The notes: generated by a model not told the origin, from the sequence alone. Counted from the stretch's first letter, positions 14,669 to 23,772 are shown. The stretch: DNA of 41,314 nucleotides from a candidate division CPR2 bacterium GW2011_GWC2_39_35 (GCA_000995065.1 LBWX01000004.1:78431-119744), one strand, 5' to 3'. Program-made: numbers and translations.

Positions 14669-14703
14669 CCCCTCACCCTAACCCTCTCCCTAAGGGAGAG
14701 GGG
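14669..14703. repeat. CCCCTCACCCTAACCCTCTCCC hairpin repeat, downstream of tyrS
   Basis: Contains CCTCACCCTAACCC followed by a hairpin, CCCTCTCCCT/AGGGAGAGGG. An almost identical copy in the same orientation lies at 15927-15961 on the other side of tyrS. Confidence 0.8.
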
Positions 14704-14738
14704 ATCAAAACCCATTAGCCTATTCGCCAATTAGCCGA

Positions 14739-15908
14739 TTAAACTACCTTTAAAAACCTTCGTTTTCCCACCTGAATAATTGAAGGCGCATCCACTAAAG
14801 CTTCAGTGTCTTTCACTACAATATCATTTACTTTTACGCCGCCCTGACTTATTAATCTTCTGACTTCAGATTTAGAAGGCACAACTACTGCATCAACCAA
14901 GACATCTACGAGCTTTATCTGGCCTTCAATCTTAAATTCCGGAATATCGGTTGGCTTTCCTTTTTCTTTAAAAACCTTGTCGAATTCTTCCGCTGCATCT
15001 TGAGCCGCCTTTTCATTATGCATTTCTTTTACAACTTCAAAAGCCAATTTGGCTTTTATGTCACGCGGATTTACACCAAGTTCTAGATCAGCTTCGTATT
15101 TTTTGATGTCCGCAGACGATACATCTGTCGCCAAAACAAAATACTTAATTATAAGTTCATCTTTTAAAGACATTACCTTGCCATACATTTCAAAGGATTC
15201 TTCTTCGAGTCCAATATAATTGTTTAAGCTTTTTCCTGCCTTTCGGCCATCGTTTCCTTCCAAAAGCGGAACTGTAATAACAACGTGAGTTCTATCTTTT
15301 AATTGTCTCATGAGCTGACGACCGGCTAACATGTTAAACGTCTGATCCGTCCCACCAATCTGAACATCGGCGTCTAAGGCCACAGCATCGTAACCCTGCA
15401 TTAAAGGATACAAAAATTCATGAAGATGGATTGGTTTTTCCTCGGCTATCCTCTTTTCAAACATATCCCGAACTAAAAGCTGCTGTACTGTAAAATTGGC
15501 AGCCAGTTCGATAATATCTTTAAAAGAGAGCTTGTCTAACCATTCGCTGTTGTATCTAATCTCAGCAGGGTTCTTGCCGTCAAAATTAATAAACTTAGAA
15601 GCCTGTCTCTTGTAGTTCTTAGCGTTTTCAATAACCTGTTCTCTAGTTAGCGGTTTTCGAACGGCCAGCTTATCTGTTGGGTCGCCGATCATTCCCGTAA
15701 AGTCACCAATAAGAAAAATGATTTTAGCCCCAAGGCGCTGAAAATCTCTTAATTTTCTTAAAGGTACGGAGTGTCCTAAATGCAAAATATCGCCTGATGG
15801 ATCAACTCCTAAGTAAATCCTTAAGCTTTTCCCCTCTTTAAGCCAGGTTTCTAGTTCTTTTTTGGTATAGATTTCTTCGATACCTCGGATAAGCAATTCA
15901 TTATTCAT
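14739..15908 (-). CDS. tyrS: Tyrosyl-tRNA synthetase
   Basis: A 389-residue class I synthetase that charges tRNA-Tyr. The HIGH-type motif is HLGH (43-46) in DILHLGHSVPLRKL, the tyrosine pocket includes GGTDQTFNMLAGR (185-197), and the KMSKS-type loop is KAGKS (223-227). A C-terminal S4 RNA-binding domain (about 325-389, SKSEVRRLISQGGVKVNDI) is present. The start is the ATG at 15908, 7 nt after AGGA; the frame extends 9 codons further upstream only because it runs into the adjacent repeat. The gene is bracketed by two direct copies of that repeat. Confidence 0.96.
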   Translation of the reverse strand: MNNELLIRGIEEIYTKKELETWLKEGKSLRIYLGVDPSGDILHLGHSVPLRKLRDFQRLGAKIIFLIGDFTGMIGDPTDKLAVRKPLTREQVIENAKNYKRQASKFINFDGKNPAEIRYNSEWLDKLSFKDIIELAANFTVQQLLVRDMFEKRIAEEKPIHLHEFLYPLMQGYDAVALDADVQIGGTDQTFNMLAGRQLMRQLKDRTHVVITVPLLEGNDGRKAGKSLNNYIGLEEESFEMYGKVMSLKDELIIKYFVLATDVSSADIKKYEADLELGVNPRDIKAKLAFEVVKEMHNEKAAQDAAEEFDKVFKEKGKPTDIPEFKIEGQIKLVDVLVDAVVVPSKSEVRRLISQGGVKVNDIVVKDTEALVDAPSIIQVGKRRFLKVV

Positions 15909-15926
15909 ATTTTTTCCTTGTTTGTT

Positions 15927-15961
15927 CCCCCTCACCCTAACCCTCTCCCTCAGGGAGAGGG
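15927..15961. repeat. CCCCTCACCCTAACCCTCTCCC hairpin repeat, upstream of tyrS
   Basis: Second copy of the element at 14669-14703, same orientation, about 1.26 kb away. It differs by one or two bases in the loop. Confidence 0.8.
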
Positions 15962-15964
15962 AAT

Positions 15965-16020
15965 AAAACTTTTTACTTTTGACCTTAAATTTTAACCTTT
16001 GCCTTTTGAATTTTAACTTT
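15965..16020. repeat. Low-complexity TTTTGACCTTAAATTTTAACC repeat before the PBP gene
   Basis: A run of related words (TTTGACC, TTTAACC, TTTGCC, TTTTGAATTTTAAC) whose complement matches the in-frame insert in recG at 13165-13212. Confidence 0.55.
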
Positions 16021-16044
16021 ATTGTTCATATTATACCCAAAATC

Positions 16045-16053
16045 TGCTATAAT
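16045..16053 (+). promoter_or_regulatory. Extended -10 promoter of the PBP gene
   Basis: TGCTATAAT, an extended -10 box, lies 28 nt before the ATG. The -35 position (TTCATA) is weak. AAAGGAG precedes the start by 9 nt. Confidence 0.6.
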
Positions 16054-16081
16054 TCAACCGTAACCAAAGGAGTTATTTAAG

Positions 16082-18979
16082 ATGTCTCCAAAGAAAAAGA
16101 AAGTTAGCAAAAAAGTTAACAAACGTAAAGTTAATAAGTTTAGAAAAAGATTTACTCTTAAAAATATCAAAAAAACGTTATTCTCAAAAGAAGCCCTTAA
16201 AGTTTACTTAGTAATTGCCGGGGCCTTTCTTACGATTATTCTAGGAATTTTTGGCTGGGTCGCCAAAGACCTGCCCTCTCCGGATAAAGTAAACGACCGT
16301 TTGGCAGCTCAATCTACCATTATTTACGCAGCAAACAACGAGCCGATTTGGGAAATTCACGGCGAAAAGAATCGAACCCTCGTCGACTTTAATGATATGC
16401 CTCAATACTTAAAGGACGCTACTGTCGCCATCGAAGATAAAGACTTTTATCATCATGGCGGTTTTAACGTAAAAAGAACCGTAAAAGCCCTGATTGTTAA
16501 CACTTTAACTAAGAAGAAGGAACAAGGCGGAAGCACAATCACCCAACAGCTTATAAAAAACACGGTTTTAACCAACGAAAAAACCTATACCCGAAAGATG
16601 AAAGAGCTAATCCTTGCCATCGAAATCGAGCAGATGTATTCCAAAGATGATATCTTAAAAATGTATCTAAATGAAATTCCCTATGGCTCGAATGCTTATG
16701 GAGCCGAAGCCGGATCAAAGACCTATTTTGATAAGAAAGCAACAGAATTAAAAGAAAAGAATCCTGAAAATCTAGCCAGATGTGCTATGCTCGCTGCTCT
16801 TCCTAATGCCCCGACATACTATTCGCCTTACGGCCAGAATTATAATGATTTGTTAGAGAGAAAGAATTGGATTCTTGACCTTATGGTAGAACAAAAAAAA
16901 GTAACTCAAGAAGAAGTAAAAGCCGCCAAAAATGTTGATCTTAAAAAAATTCTTATCAACAGATCGGCCATCGATGGTTATGGCGACATTAAATTCCCTC
17001 ATTTCTCTCTATATGCAAAAGAGAAATTAGTTGAAAAGTATGGTGAAAAAATGGCGACCCAAGGAGGCCTTAGGGTCTACACCACATTAGATTGGGATAA
17101 ACAAAACTATGCCTTAAGCCTTTTGGATCCCAAAGAAGATAAATTTGGTTTAGTAAAAACTATAAAGAACGGTGGGGCTTCGAACGCCGGCCTCGTCTCT
17201 CTAGATCCAAAAACAGGAAATATCTTAGCTATGGTTGGCTCACTTGATTTTAGAGACGAAGCAATTGATGGCTACGTCAACATCACAACTTCCAGAAGAC
17301 AACCCGGATCTTCTATAAAGCCGGTAGTTTACGCAAATGCCTGGAAGAAAAACTGGGGCCCCGGCTCTATTATTTATGATTTATCAACCGATTTTGGAGG
17401 CGGATACAAACCTAATAATTATAACGGAAATTTTAATGGTCCCGTTCCAATGCGAAAAGCTTTGGACGGATCTCTTAATATTCCGGCCGTAAAAACATTA
17501 TATCTAGGCGGCATCACCGAAATGCTTGATACTGCGAACTCAATGGGCATCTCTTCTTACGATAAAAACCGAACCTTTGCAGATGCAAATGGCAAAGCCA
17601 TATCAATGACAGATTATTATAGTCTTCCAATGGCATTAGGATCTGCCGAAGTGAGACCAATCGAGCTCGCTTCCGCCTACGCCACCTTTGCAAATATGGG
17701 TGAGAAACAAGACATAAATTGGTTTACAAAAGTTACCGATTCTAAAGGAAAAATCATTGATGAAAATAAACCAGTCAAAGGAAAACAAGTCCTAAACCCG
17801 GAAATTGCATACTCCATGAATGATGTTTTATCAGATAACGGCTCCAGAGCCTGGGTTTTTGGCGCCAATAATTATCTAAACATTCCAGGCAAAAAAGTCG
17901 GTGCCAAAAGTGGTACTACCGAAGCCAATCACGACGCTTGGACAGCCGGTTATTCAAGAAACATCGCAACAGTAGTTTGGGTTGGAAATAATAACAATAC
18001 GGCAATGAAAAAACATGCTGATGGATCGGTGGTAGCCGGCCCTATCTGGAACGCCTTTATGAAGAAATATGCCGATAATGACGGTTGGGAAAAAGAAAAA
18101 CCCAAAGGAATAAAATATGTTGAATTAGACGCCAGAACGGGTAAAAAACCGGTAGCCGGAGCCACAACTGTAAAAGATATCTTCCCTTCCTGGTACAAAC
18201 TTGAAGAAGCTGGCGGCACAACTTCTACTTTTAAAATTGATAAAATTAGCCGCAAATTAGCTACCCCGAATTGTCCCGAAGAAGCTGTCGAGGAAGTAAA
18301 GATTTCTAATGTAACTGCTGAAATTCCGGCGCAAGATCCATCTTACGCTAGATGGAACGGTCCGATTGCTGCCTGGGCATCATCGCATGGATTAAGTGCT
18401 GGCGGCGCTAACTTTATCCCTACTGAGCCTTGCGATATCCATGATGGCACAAATTTGCCAGGAATCACTCTATCCAATATGTTTGACGGTAAATCCGTAC
18501 CCGAAAACTTCGAGGTTAAGGCTTCTGTCGTCGCACCTCGAGGTGTAGGGACAGTAACTATTTACGTTGACGAAAAGGCATATAACACCCAAAATGTCGG
18601 CGGCGGCACTTACTCAGCCCAAATCGCTGCTACTAAAGGCGAACATCAAATAAAAGCGAAGGTTCGAGATGCCCATTACTATACCGCCACTTCCGAAACA
18701 GTCAAAATAAGCGTTACTCAAATCGAAACAACATTGGAATTAGAGTTTGTTAGCTCCTTAAATCAGCTAGTTGCCACCACTAATAGTGATAAAATAACGA
18801 AAATCGACTTTATTGGCGTAAAAGAAAATGGCGAAGAAAAATCCTTAAGCGCAACAAAAGATGTAGTAAACCGAGAAGCGAAAATTAATTTCACCAATAA
18901 CGGCGCTTACGTTAAAATCTACGCCATCGGAAACCCCGGAAGCACTGATGAGATTAAGAGTAATGAGATAGAACTCTAA
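16082..18979 (+). CDS. Class A penicillin-binding protein (bifunctional peptidoglycan synthase)
   Basis: A 965-residue membrane-anchored enzyme that polymerises and cross-links peptidoglycan outside the membrane. A very basic cytoplasmic N-terminus (1-38) precedes one span (about 41-60). The GT51 glycosyltransferase domain has E118 in VAIEDKDFYHHGG and GGSTITQQLIKN (149-160). The transpeptidase domain has SxxK as S410-S-I-K413, SxN as S464-L-N466 and KSGT at 609-612. The C-terminal 250 residues form Ig-like beta-rich domains (FEVKASVVAPRGVGTVTIYV). It stands alone on the plus strand with its own promoter. It pairs functionally with mltG and the LysM-CHAP hydrolase elsewhere in the window. Confidence 0.95.
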   Translation: MSPKKKKVSKKVNKRKVNKFRKRFTLKNIKKTLFSKEALKVYLVIAGAFLTIILGIFGWVAKDLPSPDKVNDRLAAQSTIIYAANNEPIWEIHGEKNRTLVDFNDMPQYLKDATVAIEDKDFYHHGGFNVKRTVKALIVNTLTKKKEQGGSTITQQLIKNTVLTNEKTYTRKMKELILAIEIEQMYSKDDILKMYLNEIPYGSNAYGAEAGSKTYFDKKATELKEKNPENLARCAMLAALPNAPTYYSPYGQNYNDLLERKNWILDLMVEQKKVTQEEVKAAKNVDLKKILINRSAIDGYGDIKFPHFSLYAKEKLVEKYGEKMATQGGLRVYTTLDWDKQNYALSLLDPKEDKFGLVKTIKNGGASNAGLVSLDPKTGNILAMVGSLDFRDEAIDGYVNITTSRRQPGSSIKPVVYANAWKKNWGPGSIIYDLSTDFGGGYKPNNYNGNFNGPVPMRKALDGSLNIPAVKTLYLGGITEMLDTANSMGISSYDKNRTFADANGKAISMTDYYSLPMALGSAEVRPIELASAYATFANMGEKQDINWFTKVTDSKGKIIDENKPVKGKQVLNPEIAYSMNDVLSDNGSRAWVFGANNYLNIPGKKVGAKSGTTEANHDAWTAGYSRNIATVVWVGNNNNTAMKKHADGSVVAGPIWNAFMKKYADNDGWEKEKPKGIKYVELDARTGKKPVAGATTVKDIFPSWYKLEEAGGTTSTFKIDKISRKLATPNCPEEAVEEVKISNVTAEIPAQDPSYARWNGPIAAWASSHGLSAGGANFIPTEPCDIHDGTNLPGITLSNMFDGKSVPENFEVKASVVAPRGVGTVTIYVDEKAYNTQNVGGGTYSAQIAATKGEHQIKAKVRDAHYYTATSETVKISVTQIETTLELEFVSSLNQLVATTNSDKITKIDFIGVKENGEEKSLSATKDVVNREAKINFTNNGAYVKIYAIGNPGSTDEIKSNEIEL

Positions 18980-19007
18980 AATAAGTATCTGGTATTTAGT
19001 ATGGGTA

Positions 19008-19149
19008 TATACACGACTTACGCAGTTGTGTCATTGCGAGCGACCAGAGGGAACGCGGCAATCTTATCTTGGAACCGGTGAGATTGCTTCGTCGCAGAGC
19101 CTTCTCGCAATGACAAGGTGGGTAAGTTCAACTACGTAAGTCGTGTATA
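19008..19149. repeat. 142-bp MITE-like palindrome between the PBP gene and mpg
   Basis: The ends are 20-nt inverted repeats with one mismatch (TATACACGACTTACGCAGTT and its complement). Inside lies a second inverted pair, TCATTGCGAG / CTCGCAATGA, and GAGATTGCTTCGTCGCAGAG. It sits within a third, outer pair (AGTATCTGGTAT near 18984 and ATACCAGATACT near 19170), so insertion into another palindrome is likely. It has no coding potential. A partial copy is at 23725-23770. Confidence 0.8.
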
Positions 19150-19178
19150 GGTATTAGTATTTAGTTTTATACCAGATA

Positions 19179-19742
19179 CTATTTACGGCTTACAAACGGA
19201 TTATCTTTTATATAAAACCGCCAAGGAAGATTAGCGTGATCACCGGCATATTCTACTCCAATCCTTGTAGTTTCTACAATTTCTTCCGGCTTTTCGCCTC
19301 TATCCTCTATATATAGTGTCTCGCTTAAAAGATCGACACTATTTTGATCTCTGGTAATTTTCATCCACCGAGTTAAAACCCCGGGGCCGCTTCCTAATTT
19401 TCTTAAATCTTTTAGTGTCCCCTTTTCCCCTATCAGTTCCACCGCTCTTATAAGAACAGCACCCGGAGAATCTTTCTTTTCCGTCACGATATTTAGCATG
19501 TCGTACATGCCGTAAATAATATAAACGTAAGCGTGCCCGGGTTCACCGTACATAATCTCGTTTCTTTTGGTTCTCCCAAACCTAGAATGCGCCGCCATGT
19601 CGTCTTCGCCAATATAAGCTTCTACTTCCACGATCTTACCAACGAATTTTTGATCATACACAATATGAATTAAATATTTGCCAAGCAGCTCCTTTGCTAC
19701 GGTTAATGTATCTCTGGAATAAAAATTGCGTTTTAATTTCAT
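19179..19742 (-). CDS. mpg: 3-methyladenine DNA glycosylase (AAG/MPG family)
   Basis: A 187-residue alkyladenine glycosylase that excises alkylated and deaminated purines in base-excision repair. Family segments are visible: FYSRDTLTVAKELLGKYLIH at the start, VGKIVEVEAYIGEDDMAAHS (catalytic Glu/Tyr region), GHAYVYIIYGMYDMLNIV and GAVLIRAVEL. Length matches the bacterial family. It is the last gene of an apparent murB - membrane protein - mpg operon, 11 bp after its neighbour, and has no clear ribosome-binding site of its own. Confidence 0.94.
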   Translation of the reverse strand: MKLKRNFYSRDTLTVAKELLGKYLIHIVYDQKFVGKIVEVEAYIGEDDMAAHSRFGRTKRNEIMYGEPGHAYVYIIYGMYDMLNIVTEKKDSPGAVLIRAVELIGEKGTLKDLRKLGSGPGVLTRWMKITRDQNSVDLLSETLYIEDRGEKPEEIVETTRIGVEYAGDHANLPWRFYIKDNPFVSRK

Positions 19743-19753
19743 GAAAGCATCAA

Positions 19754-20194
19754 CTAAATCTCGAAGATTATAAGTAAAGAAATAAAAATCACTACAAGCT
19801 GAGTAAAAACTCCCAACAAAAATCCAGCATGTCGTTGTAATCTCATATGAAACGGAAAAGTCATGCTAAGAATACTATTTTTAAGCAAATCTTTACGAAC
19901 TTGAAATATTCCTTCAACATCCGGAATAATTGCAAAAATAGCACCCAAAAAAACATTCAAATCTAATTTACCTTGCCGGCTCAAGAAAAAAAGAAAACCA
20001 ATAGATAAAATAAGATCGATAGAACATCTTATGTAAGTTCTAGCTGTTAAGATGTAAGGCTCGGTCGTTTCTTGCCAATGTGGAATACGATCCAATAGAT
20101 AATGGCTAGCCACCGCTAAAAAGATTGTAAGTATGGGACTGTGGATTTTAGAGCCTATTGCAGCTCCGAATACCACATGTGGAACAATTAACAT
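19754..20194 (-). CDS. Small integral membrane protein (YdjM/DUF457-like)
   Basis: A 146-residue hydrophobic protein with about four membrane spans. It begins MLIVPHVVFGAAIGSKIHSP and contains SHYLLDRIPHW and IIPDVEG. Early His and Asp residues on the membrane face recall the YdjM/DUF457 family, often annotated as membrane-bound metal-dependent hydrolases; no catalytic role is proven. The start is the ATG at 20194, 6 nt after GGGAG; a GTG one codon earlier is less well placed. It lies 12 bp after murB. Confidence 0.65.
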   Translation of the reverse strand: MLIVPHVVFGAAIGSKIHSPILTIFLAVASHYLLDRIPHWQETTEPYILTARTYIRCSIDLILSIGFLFFLSRQGKLDLNVFLGAIFAIIPDVEGIFQVRKDLLKNSILSMTFPFHMRLQRHAGFLLGVFTQLVVIFISLLIIFEI

Positions 20195-20206
20195 CACCTT
20201 CTCCCT

Positions 20207-21079
20207 TTATAGATAAACGACTTCCCTCTCAAGCTCATATCCCATCTCTTCTTTAACCTTCTTTGCTACAATTTCTGCCAATTCTTTCACGTCCTTGGCT
20301 GCGGCATACCCTGTATTAACAATAAAATTGGCATGCTCCTCGGAAACTTTGGCACCGCCGACTTGAAGACCCTTTAAGCCCAGATCATCAATTATTTTAC
20401 CAGCCGGCAAATCCTCAGAAATATTCTTAAAAAAGCTTCCGCAAGAAGAGCCTGTTGGGTTATTTGATTTTCGCCTGTTATCGTCTTCTTGAAGCACTTT
20501 TAAGATTTCTTCCGGGTTTTTGGAAAACATGGAAAAGCAGACTTCCAAAACTACCGCCTTATACCCTTGTTTCAATCGACTTGTTCTATATTCAAAATTG
20601 AAAAAGTCCCGGGGTTCGATGATAATTTCTCCCGCACCGTCAACAAATTTTATCCACTTAATTTCTTCCGAGATACTATGTTCGTTTGCACCGGCATTAC
20701 CAACTACAGCTCCGCCAACCGTACCCGGAATATTTCCAAAGTATTCCAGCCCAGCCCAGCCTCTTAAAGCCATATCCCAAACTAATTTTCTAAGCGCTCC
20801 TCCCGAATCCGCCGTTACAATCTTATTTTCTTCGTCATATATGAAATTAGAAGCCCTATTTATTATGACCATGCCCTTTAGACCTTCGTCCGGCACTAAA
20901 ACATTTGATCCAGTACCCAAAATGATATACGAAATATCTTTTTTGATAACATAATTTAAAACACCTTCCAAACTCTCCCTGTCGTTTGCCACAAAAAACA
21001 TTTCCGCCGGTCCACCAATCTTATAGAAAGTGTAAGGAGCAAGAATAACATTTGTTTTTATATCACTGGGTTTAAACAT
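20207..21079 (-). CDS. murB: UDP-N-acetylmuramate dehydrogenase
   Basis: A 290-residue FAD enzyme that reduces UDP-GlcNAc-enolpyruvate to UDP-MurNAc with NADPH. FAD-binding segments are clear: YIILGTGSNVLVPDEG (51-66) and GNIPGTVGGAVVGNAGA (115-131). The catalytic arginine is in FEYRTS (R165) and the proton-donor serine in SSCGSFFKN (S215). The short loop architecture fits type II MurB of Gram-positive-like lineages. Start: ATG after AAAGGAAAAG. First gene of a probable three-gene operon. Needed for the precursors used by the PBP in this window. Confidence 0.95.
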   Translation of the reverse strand: MFKPSDIKTNVILAPYTFYKIGGPAEMFFVANDRESLEGVLNYVIKKDISYIILGTGSNVLVPDEGLKGMVIINRASNFIYDEENKIVTADSGGALRKLVWDMALRGWAGLEYFGNIPGTVGGAVVGNAGANEHSISEEIKWIKFVDGAGEIIIEPRDFFNFEYRTSRLKQGYKAVVLEVCFSMFSKNPEEILKVLQEDDNRRKSNNPTGSSCGSFFKNISEDLPAGKIIDDLGLKGLQVGGAKVSEEHANFIVNTGYAAAKDVKELAEIVAKKVKEEMGYELEREVVYL

Positions 21080-21233
21080 GGACTTTTCCTTTACATTATA
21101 AATATTTAATGTCTAATTTCTGTTTACTCTAATTGATCTAAAGAATGTCTAATGGTACTAATGCCTAAATAAATATTTTAGACATTAGATATTTTTTAAT
21201 TGGGATTTGATTAGTTATTAGAAAGTAGGTTAA

Positions 21234-22214
21234 TTAGGAATTATTTTTAAATCTTTCATTTGTATTTTTGTTTTTTGTTCTTTGTTTATTGCTTCCTATC
21301 GGTATTGCAAATATCATTTTCCCGGCAATGGTCTGAAAAATCCGACTGACCTCGGCCGTTACTTCCTGGCCCACCATTTTATCGCCGCCTTCTACTACAA
21401 TCATAGTGCCGTCCGGCAAATATCCGACTCCCTGACCCTTCTCCTTCCCCAACTGAACGACTTTAATTTTCATCTCTTCACCGGGAATAAAAACTGCTTT
21501 TACGGCGTTGGAAAGTTCGTTTATGTTTAAAACTTTAACACCATGAATCTTCGCCACTCTATTTAAATTATAATCAGTAGTAATGATGTCCGATCCCCTT
21601 TTTTTAGCAATTTCTACTAATTTCGAGTCCACATCTTTAGCTTTTGTGGTATCATCTTCGATAATTTCTACTTTTAATTTGAGTTTATTTTTTAAGACGT
21701 TAAGCGATTCCAAACCTCTTCGTCCCCTTTCGCGCTTCAATTTATCACCTTTATCCGCAATTAGCTGCAATTCTTGTATCACAAAATGCGGAACCAAAAT
21801 CTTCCCGAAAACAAACCCCGACTTAGCAATATCAATAAACCTTCCGTCAATTAAAACCGAAGTATCCACTAATATTTCGTTATGAAGATGTTGAGAGGGT
21901 TTAACTAAAGAGAGTAAGCTGCCAAGCCCCGAGAAAGCGGAAATTATAGCTTCTTTTTGATTGAGAACGATATACACGGAAGAGGCTACGGCAACAAGAG
22001 ATATAATTATCGGTAGCCAATAACCAAAGAATCCGGGAATTCTAGAAAGTGGAAGCGATAGTAACGCCCCAATGATAAGTCCAATTAAAACGCCAAACAA
22101 ACCAATAAATACGCTTTTGCTCGAGGTCTTTAAGAGCTTTTTGATAAGAACAAAAGTCAACCCTCCAATAATAATTGAGACTAAACTCAAGATAAGAACA
22201 TTAAGCATAGACAT
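21234..22214 (-). CDS. Membrane-anchored PIN-TRAM domain protein (YacL-like)
   Basis: A 326-residue protein with three to four N-terminal membrane spans (about 4-24, 35-55, 65-85), a PIN nuclease domain (about 113-235: ILVDTSVLIDGR with D117, E148, ITTDYNLNRVA) and a TRAM RNA-binding domain (about 243-303). This matches YacL-type proteins, often annotated as PilT-like; ribonuclease activity is presumed from the fold. The last 20 residues (from NKQRTKNKNTNERF) are low-complexity and encoded by DNA resembling the intergenic repeat at 29543-29606. Start: ATG with AAGGAG. It follows radA by 42 bp, a common pairing. Confidence 0.88.
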   Translation of the reverse strand: MSMLNVLILSLVSIIIGGLTFVLIKKLLKTSSKSVFIGLFGVLIGLIIGALLSLPLSRIPGFFGYWLPIIISLVAVASSVYIVLNQKEAIISAFSGLGSLLSLVKPSQHLHNEILVDTSVLIDGRFIDIAKSGFVFGKILVPHFVIQELQLIADKGDKLKRERGRRGLESLNVLKNKLKLKVEIIEDDTTKAKDVDSKLVEIAKKRGSDIITTDYNLNRVAKIHGVKVLNINELSNAVKAVFIPGEEMKIKVVQLGKEKGQGVGYLPDGTMIVVEGGDKMVGQEVTAEVSRIFQTIAGKMIFAIPIGSNKQRTKNKNTNERFKNNS

Positions 22215-22256
22215 ATATGCTCCTTTTGTCTTGTCAAAGTACTGTTAAAATTATAT

Positions 22257-23600
22257 TTAATCCCGAAAGGCGTATCTAAACGCTTCGGTAATTGTTTTTG
22301 GAGTAAAGATTTTAAGATTGCTTTTTACTGCATTCTGGCCGGCCCCAATAATCCCTTTTTTAAAACCCAACTTCTCGGCTTCCAAAACTCGTTTTTCGAT
22401 GTTATTTACACCCCTGATCTCACCCGATAAGCCGATTTCCCCAAAAGCTACTATGTCGCTTGGTATTTCCTTATTTTTAAACGCCGAAACGATGCTTAGG
22501 CAGACTGGCAGATCCAAGGCTGGCTCTTTTAAAGTCATTCCACCTATTATGTTGACATAAATGTCCTGATTTGACAAGTCCACTCCCGCCCTTTTTTGAA
22601 GCACCGTCGCCAGTAATTGTAGGCGATTTGTATCAAAGCCGGATGTTTTTCGGGCCGGATACCCAAAAGGCGTAGTAGAGGTTAAGGCCTGCACTTCTAC
22701 CAAAATAGGCCTCGTTCCCTCCATCGCTGGAAAAACAATTGAGCCGGGAGAATTTGATTTTTGAGACAAAAGAGCCAAAGAAGGATTCTGAACTTCGTTA
22801 AGCCCTTTTTCGGCCATCTCAAAAATTCCGGCCTCATTCGTGGAACCAAACCGATTTTTAACCCCTCTTAAAACCCGAAAATGACCGTATCTATCCCCTT
22901 CCAGATACAAAACCACGTCTACCAAATGCTCTAAGACTCTTGGCCCCGCAATATTACCTTCTTTTGTTACATGGCCTATAATAAACGTCGCCACATTATT
23001 CTTTTTGGCAAACTCCAAAAGCTTATTGGTAATGTAGCTGATTTGAGAAACATTACCGGGTGCCGAAGAAAGTTCGGCGGCATAGACGGTTTGAATCGAA
23101 TCTACAATAAGGACATCGGGCTTAAAACTAGCGGTAGACTGAATAATACTATTTATCTCGGTCTCGCCAAGAACAAAGATGTTGTTTACATCGGTTCCAA
23201 GACGGTCTGAACGGATTTTGATTTGATTAGGCGATTCCTCGCCCGAAACATACAACACTTTTTTATTTGATTTGCTTAAACTGGAAGCAATCTGTAATAC
23301 CAAGGTTGACTTTCCGATTCCCGGATCGCCGCCTAAAAGAACTAAAGATCCCGGCACAATCCCCCCACCTAAAACCCGATCTGTTTCCACAGCCCCGGTT
23401 TTAATCCTCAAAAAGTTATCCTGCTTTATCTCTTTTAAGCTTAAGGGTTCATAAACAACACCTTTTGACTTTGCGAAGACAGTAACCTGAGTCTCTTCGA
23501 CTAACGAATTCCATGACCCACATTCTGAACACCTGCCCTGCCACCGAGGAGACTGCGCCCCACAATTTGAACAAGAAAATATTGTTGTTTGCTTTGCCAT
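22257..23600 (-). CDS. radA: DNA repair protein RadA
   Basis: A 447-residue RadA (Sms), a RecA-like helicase that promotes branch migration during recombination. The N-terminal zinc finger is C10-x2-C13-x10-C24-x2-C27. Walker A is GGDPGIGKST (90-99), Walker B lies near VLIVDSIQT (163-171), and the RadA-specific KNRFG motif is at 248-252. The C-terminal third is Lon-protease-like without protease activity (FGEIGLSGEIRGV). There is no Shine-Dalgarno; a TAAAAT box lies 6 nt before the ATG. The PIN-TRAM gene follows. Confidence 0.96.
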   Translation of the reverse strand: MAKQTTIFSCSNCGAQSPRWQGRCSECGSWNSLVEETQVTVFAKSKGVVYEPLSLKEIKQDNFLRIKTGAVETDRVLGGGIVPGSLVLLGGDPGIGKSTLVLQIASSLSKSNKKVLYVSGEESPNQIKIRSDRLGTDVNNIFVLGETEINSIIQSTASFKPDVLIVDSIQTVYAAELSSAPGNVSQISYITNKLLEFAKKNNVATFIIGHVTKEGNIAGPRVLEHLVDVVLYLEGDRYGHFRVLRGVKNRFGSTNEAGIFEMAEKGLNEVQNPSLALLSQKSNSPGSIVFPAMEGTRPILVEVQALTSTTPFGYPARKTSGFDTNRLQLLATVLQKRAGVDLSNQDIYVNIIGGMTLKEPALDLPVCLSIVSAFKNKEIPSDIVAFGEIGLSGEIRGVNNIEKRVLEAEKLGFKKGIIGAGQNAVKSNLKIFTPKTITEAFRYAFRD

Positions 23601-23606
23601 GGACGT

Positions 23607-23612
23607 ATTTTA
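23607..23612 (-). promoter_or_regulatory. Extended -10 box of a leaderless promoter for radA
   Basis: TGGTAAAAT on the minus strand; the TAAAAT box ends 6 nt before the ATG at 23600. The preceding TGn gives an extended -10. Confidence 0.5.
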
Positions 23613-23724
23613 CCATGATGTCTTGATTTTTAAACCTATTTATTTCTCTTACATATATCTCACTGCAACGCCAAGCAAATTCAAAAATCAAAATGTAAAA
23701 TACAAAATTGCAGCTTAAAGTTAC

Positions 23725-23770
23725 TATACACGAGATTGCTTCGTCGTAAAAACCTACTCGCAATGACAAA
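23725..23770. repeat. Partial copy of the TCATTGCGAG palindrome
   Basis: TATACACGAGATTGCTTCGTCG followed by CTCGCAATGACAAA, matching the right half of the element at 19008-19149. It lies directly downstream of prmC. Confidence 0.7.
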
Positions 23771-23772
23771 TC

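Noticed and set aside
23449-23769. 106-codon minus-strand frame overlapping the radA start region
   Set aside because: Out of frame with radA, crosses its start codon and promoter, and has no recognisable domain.
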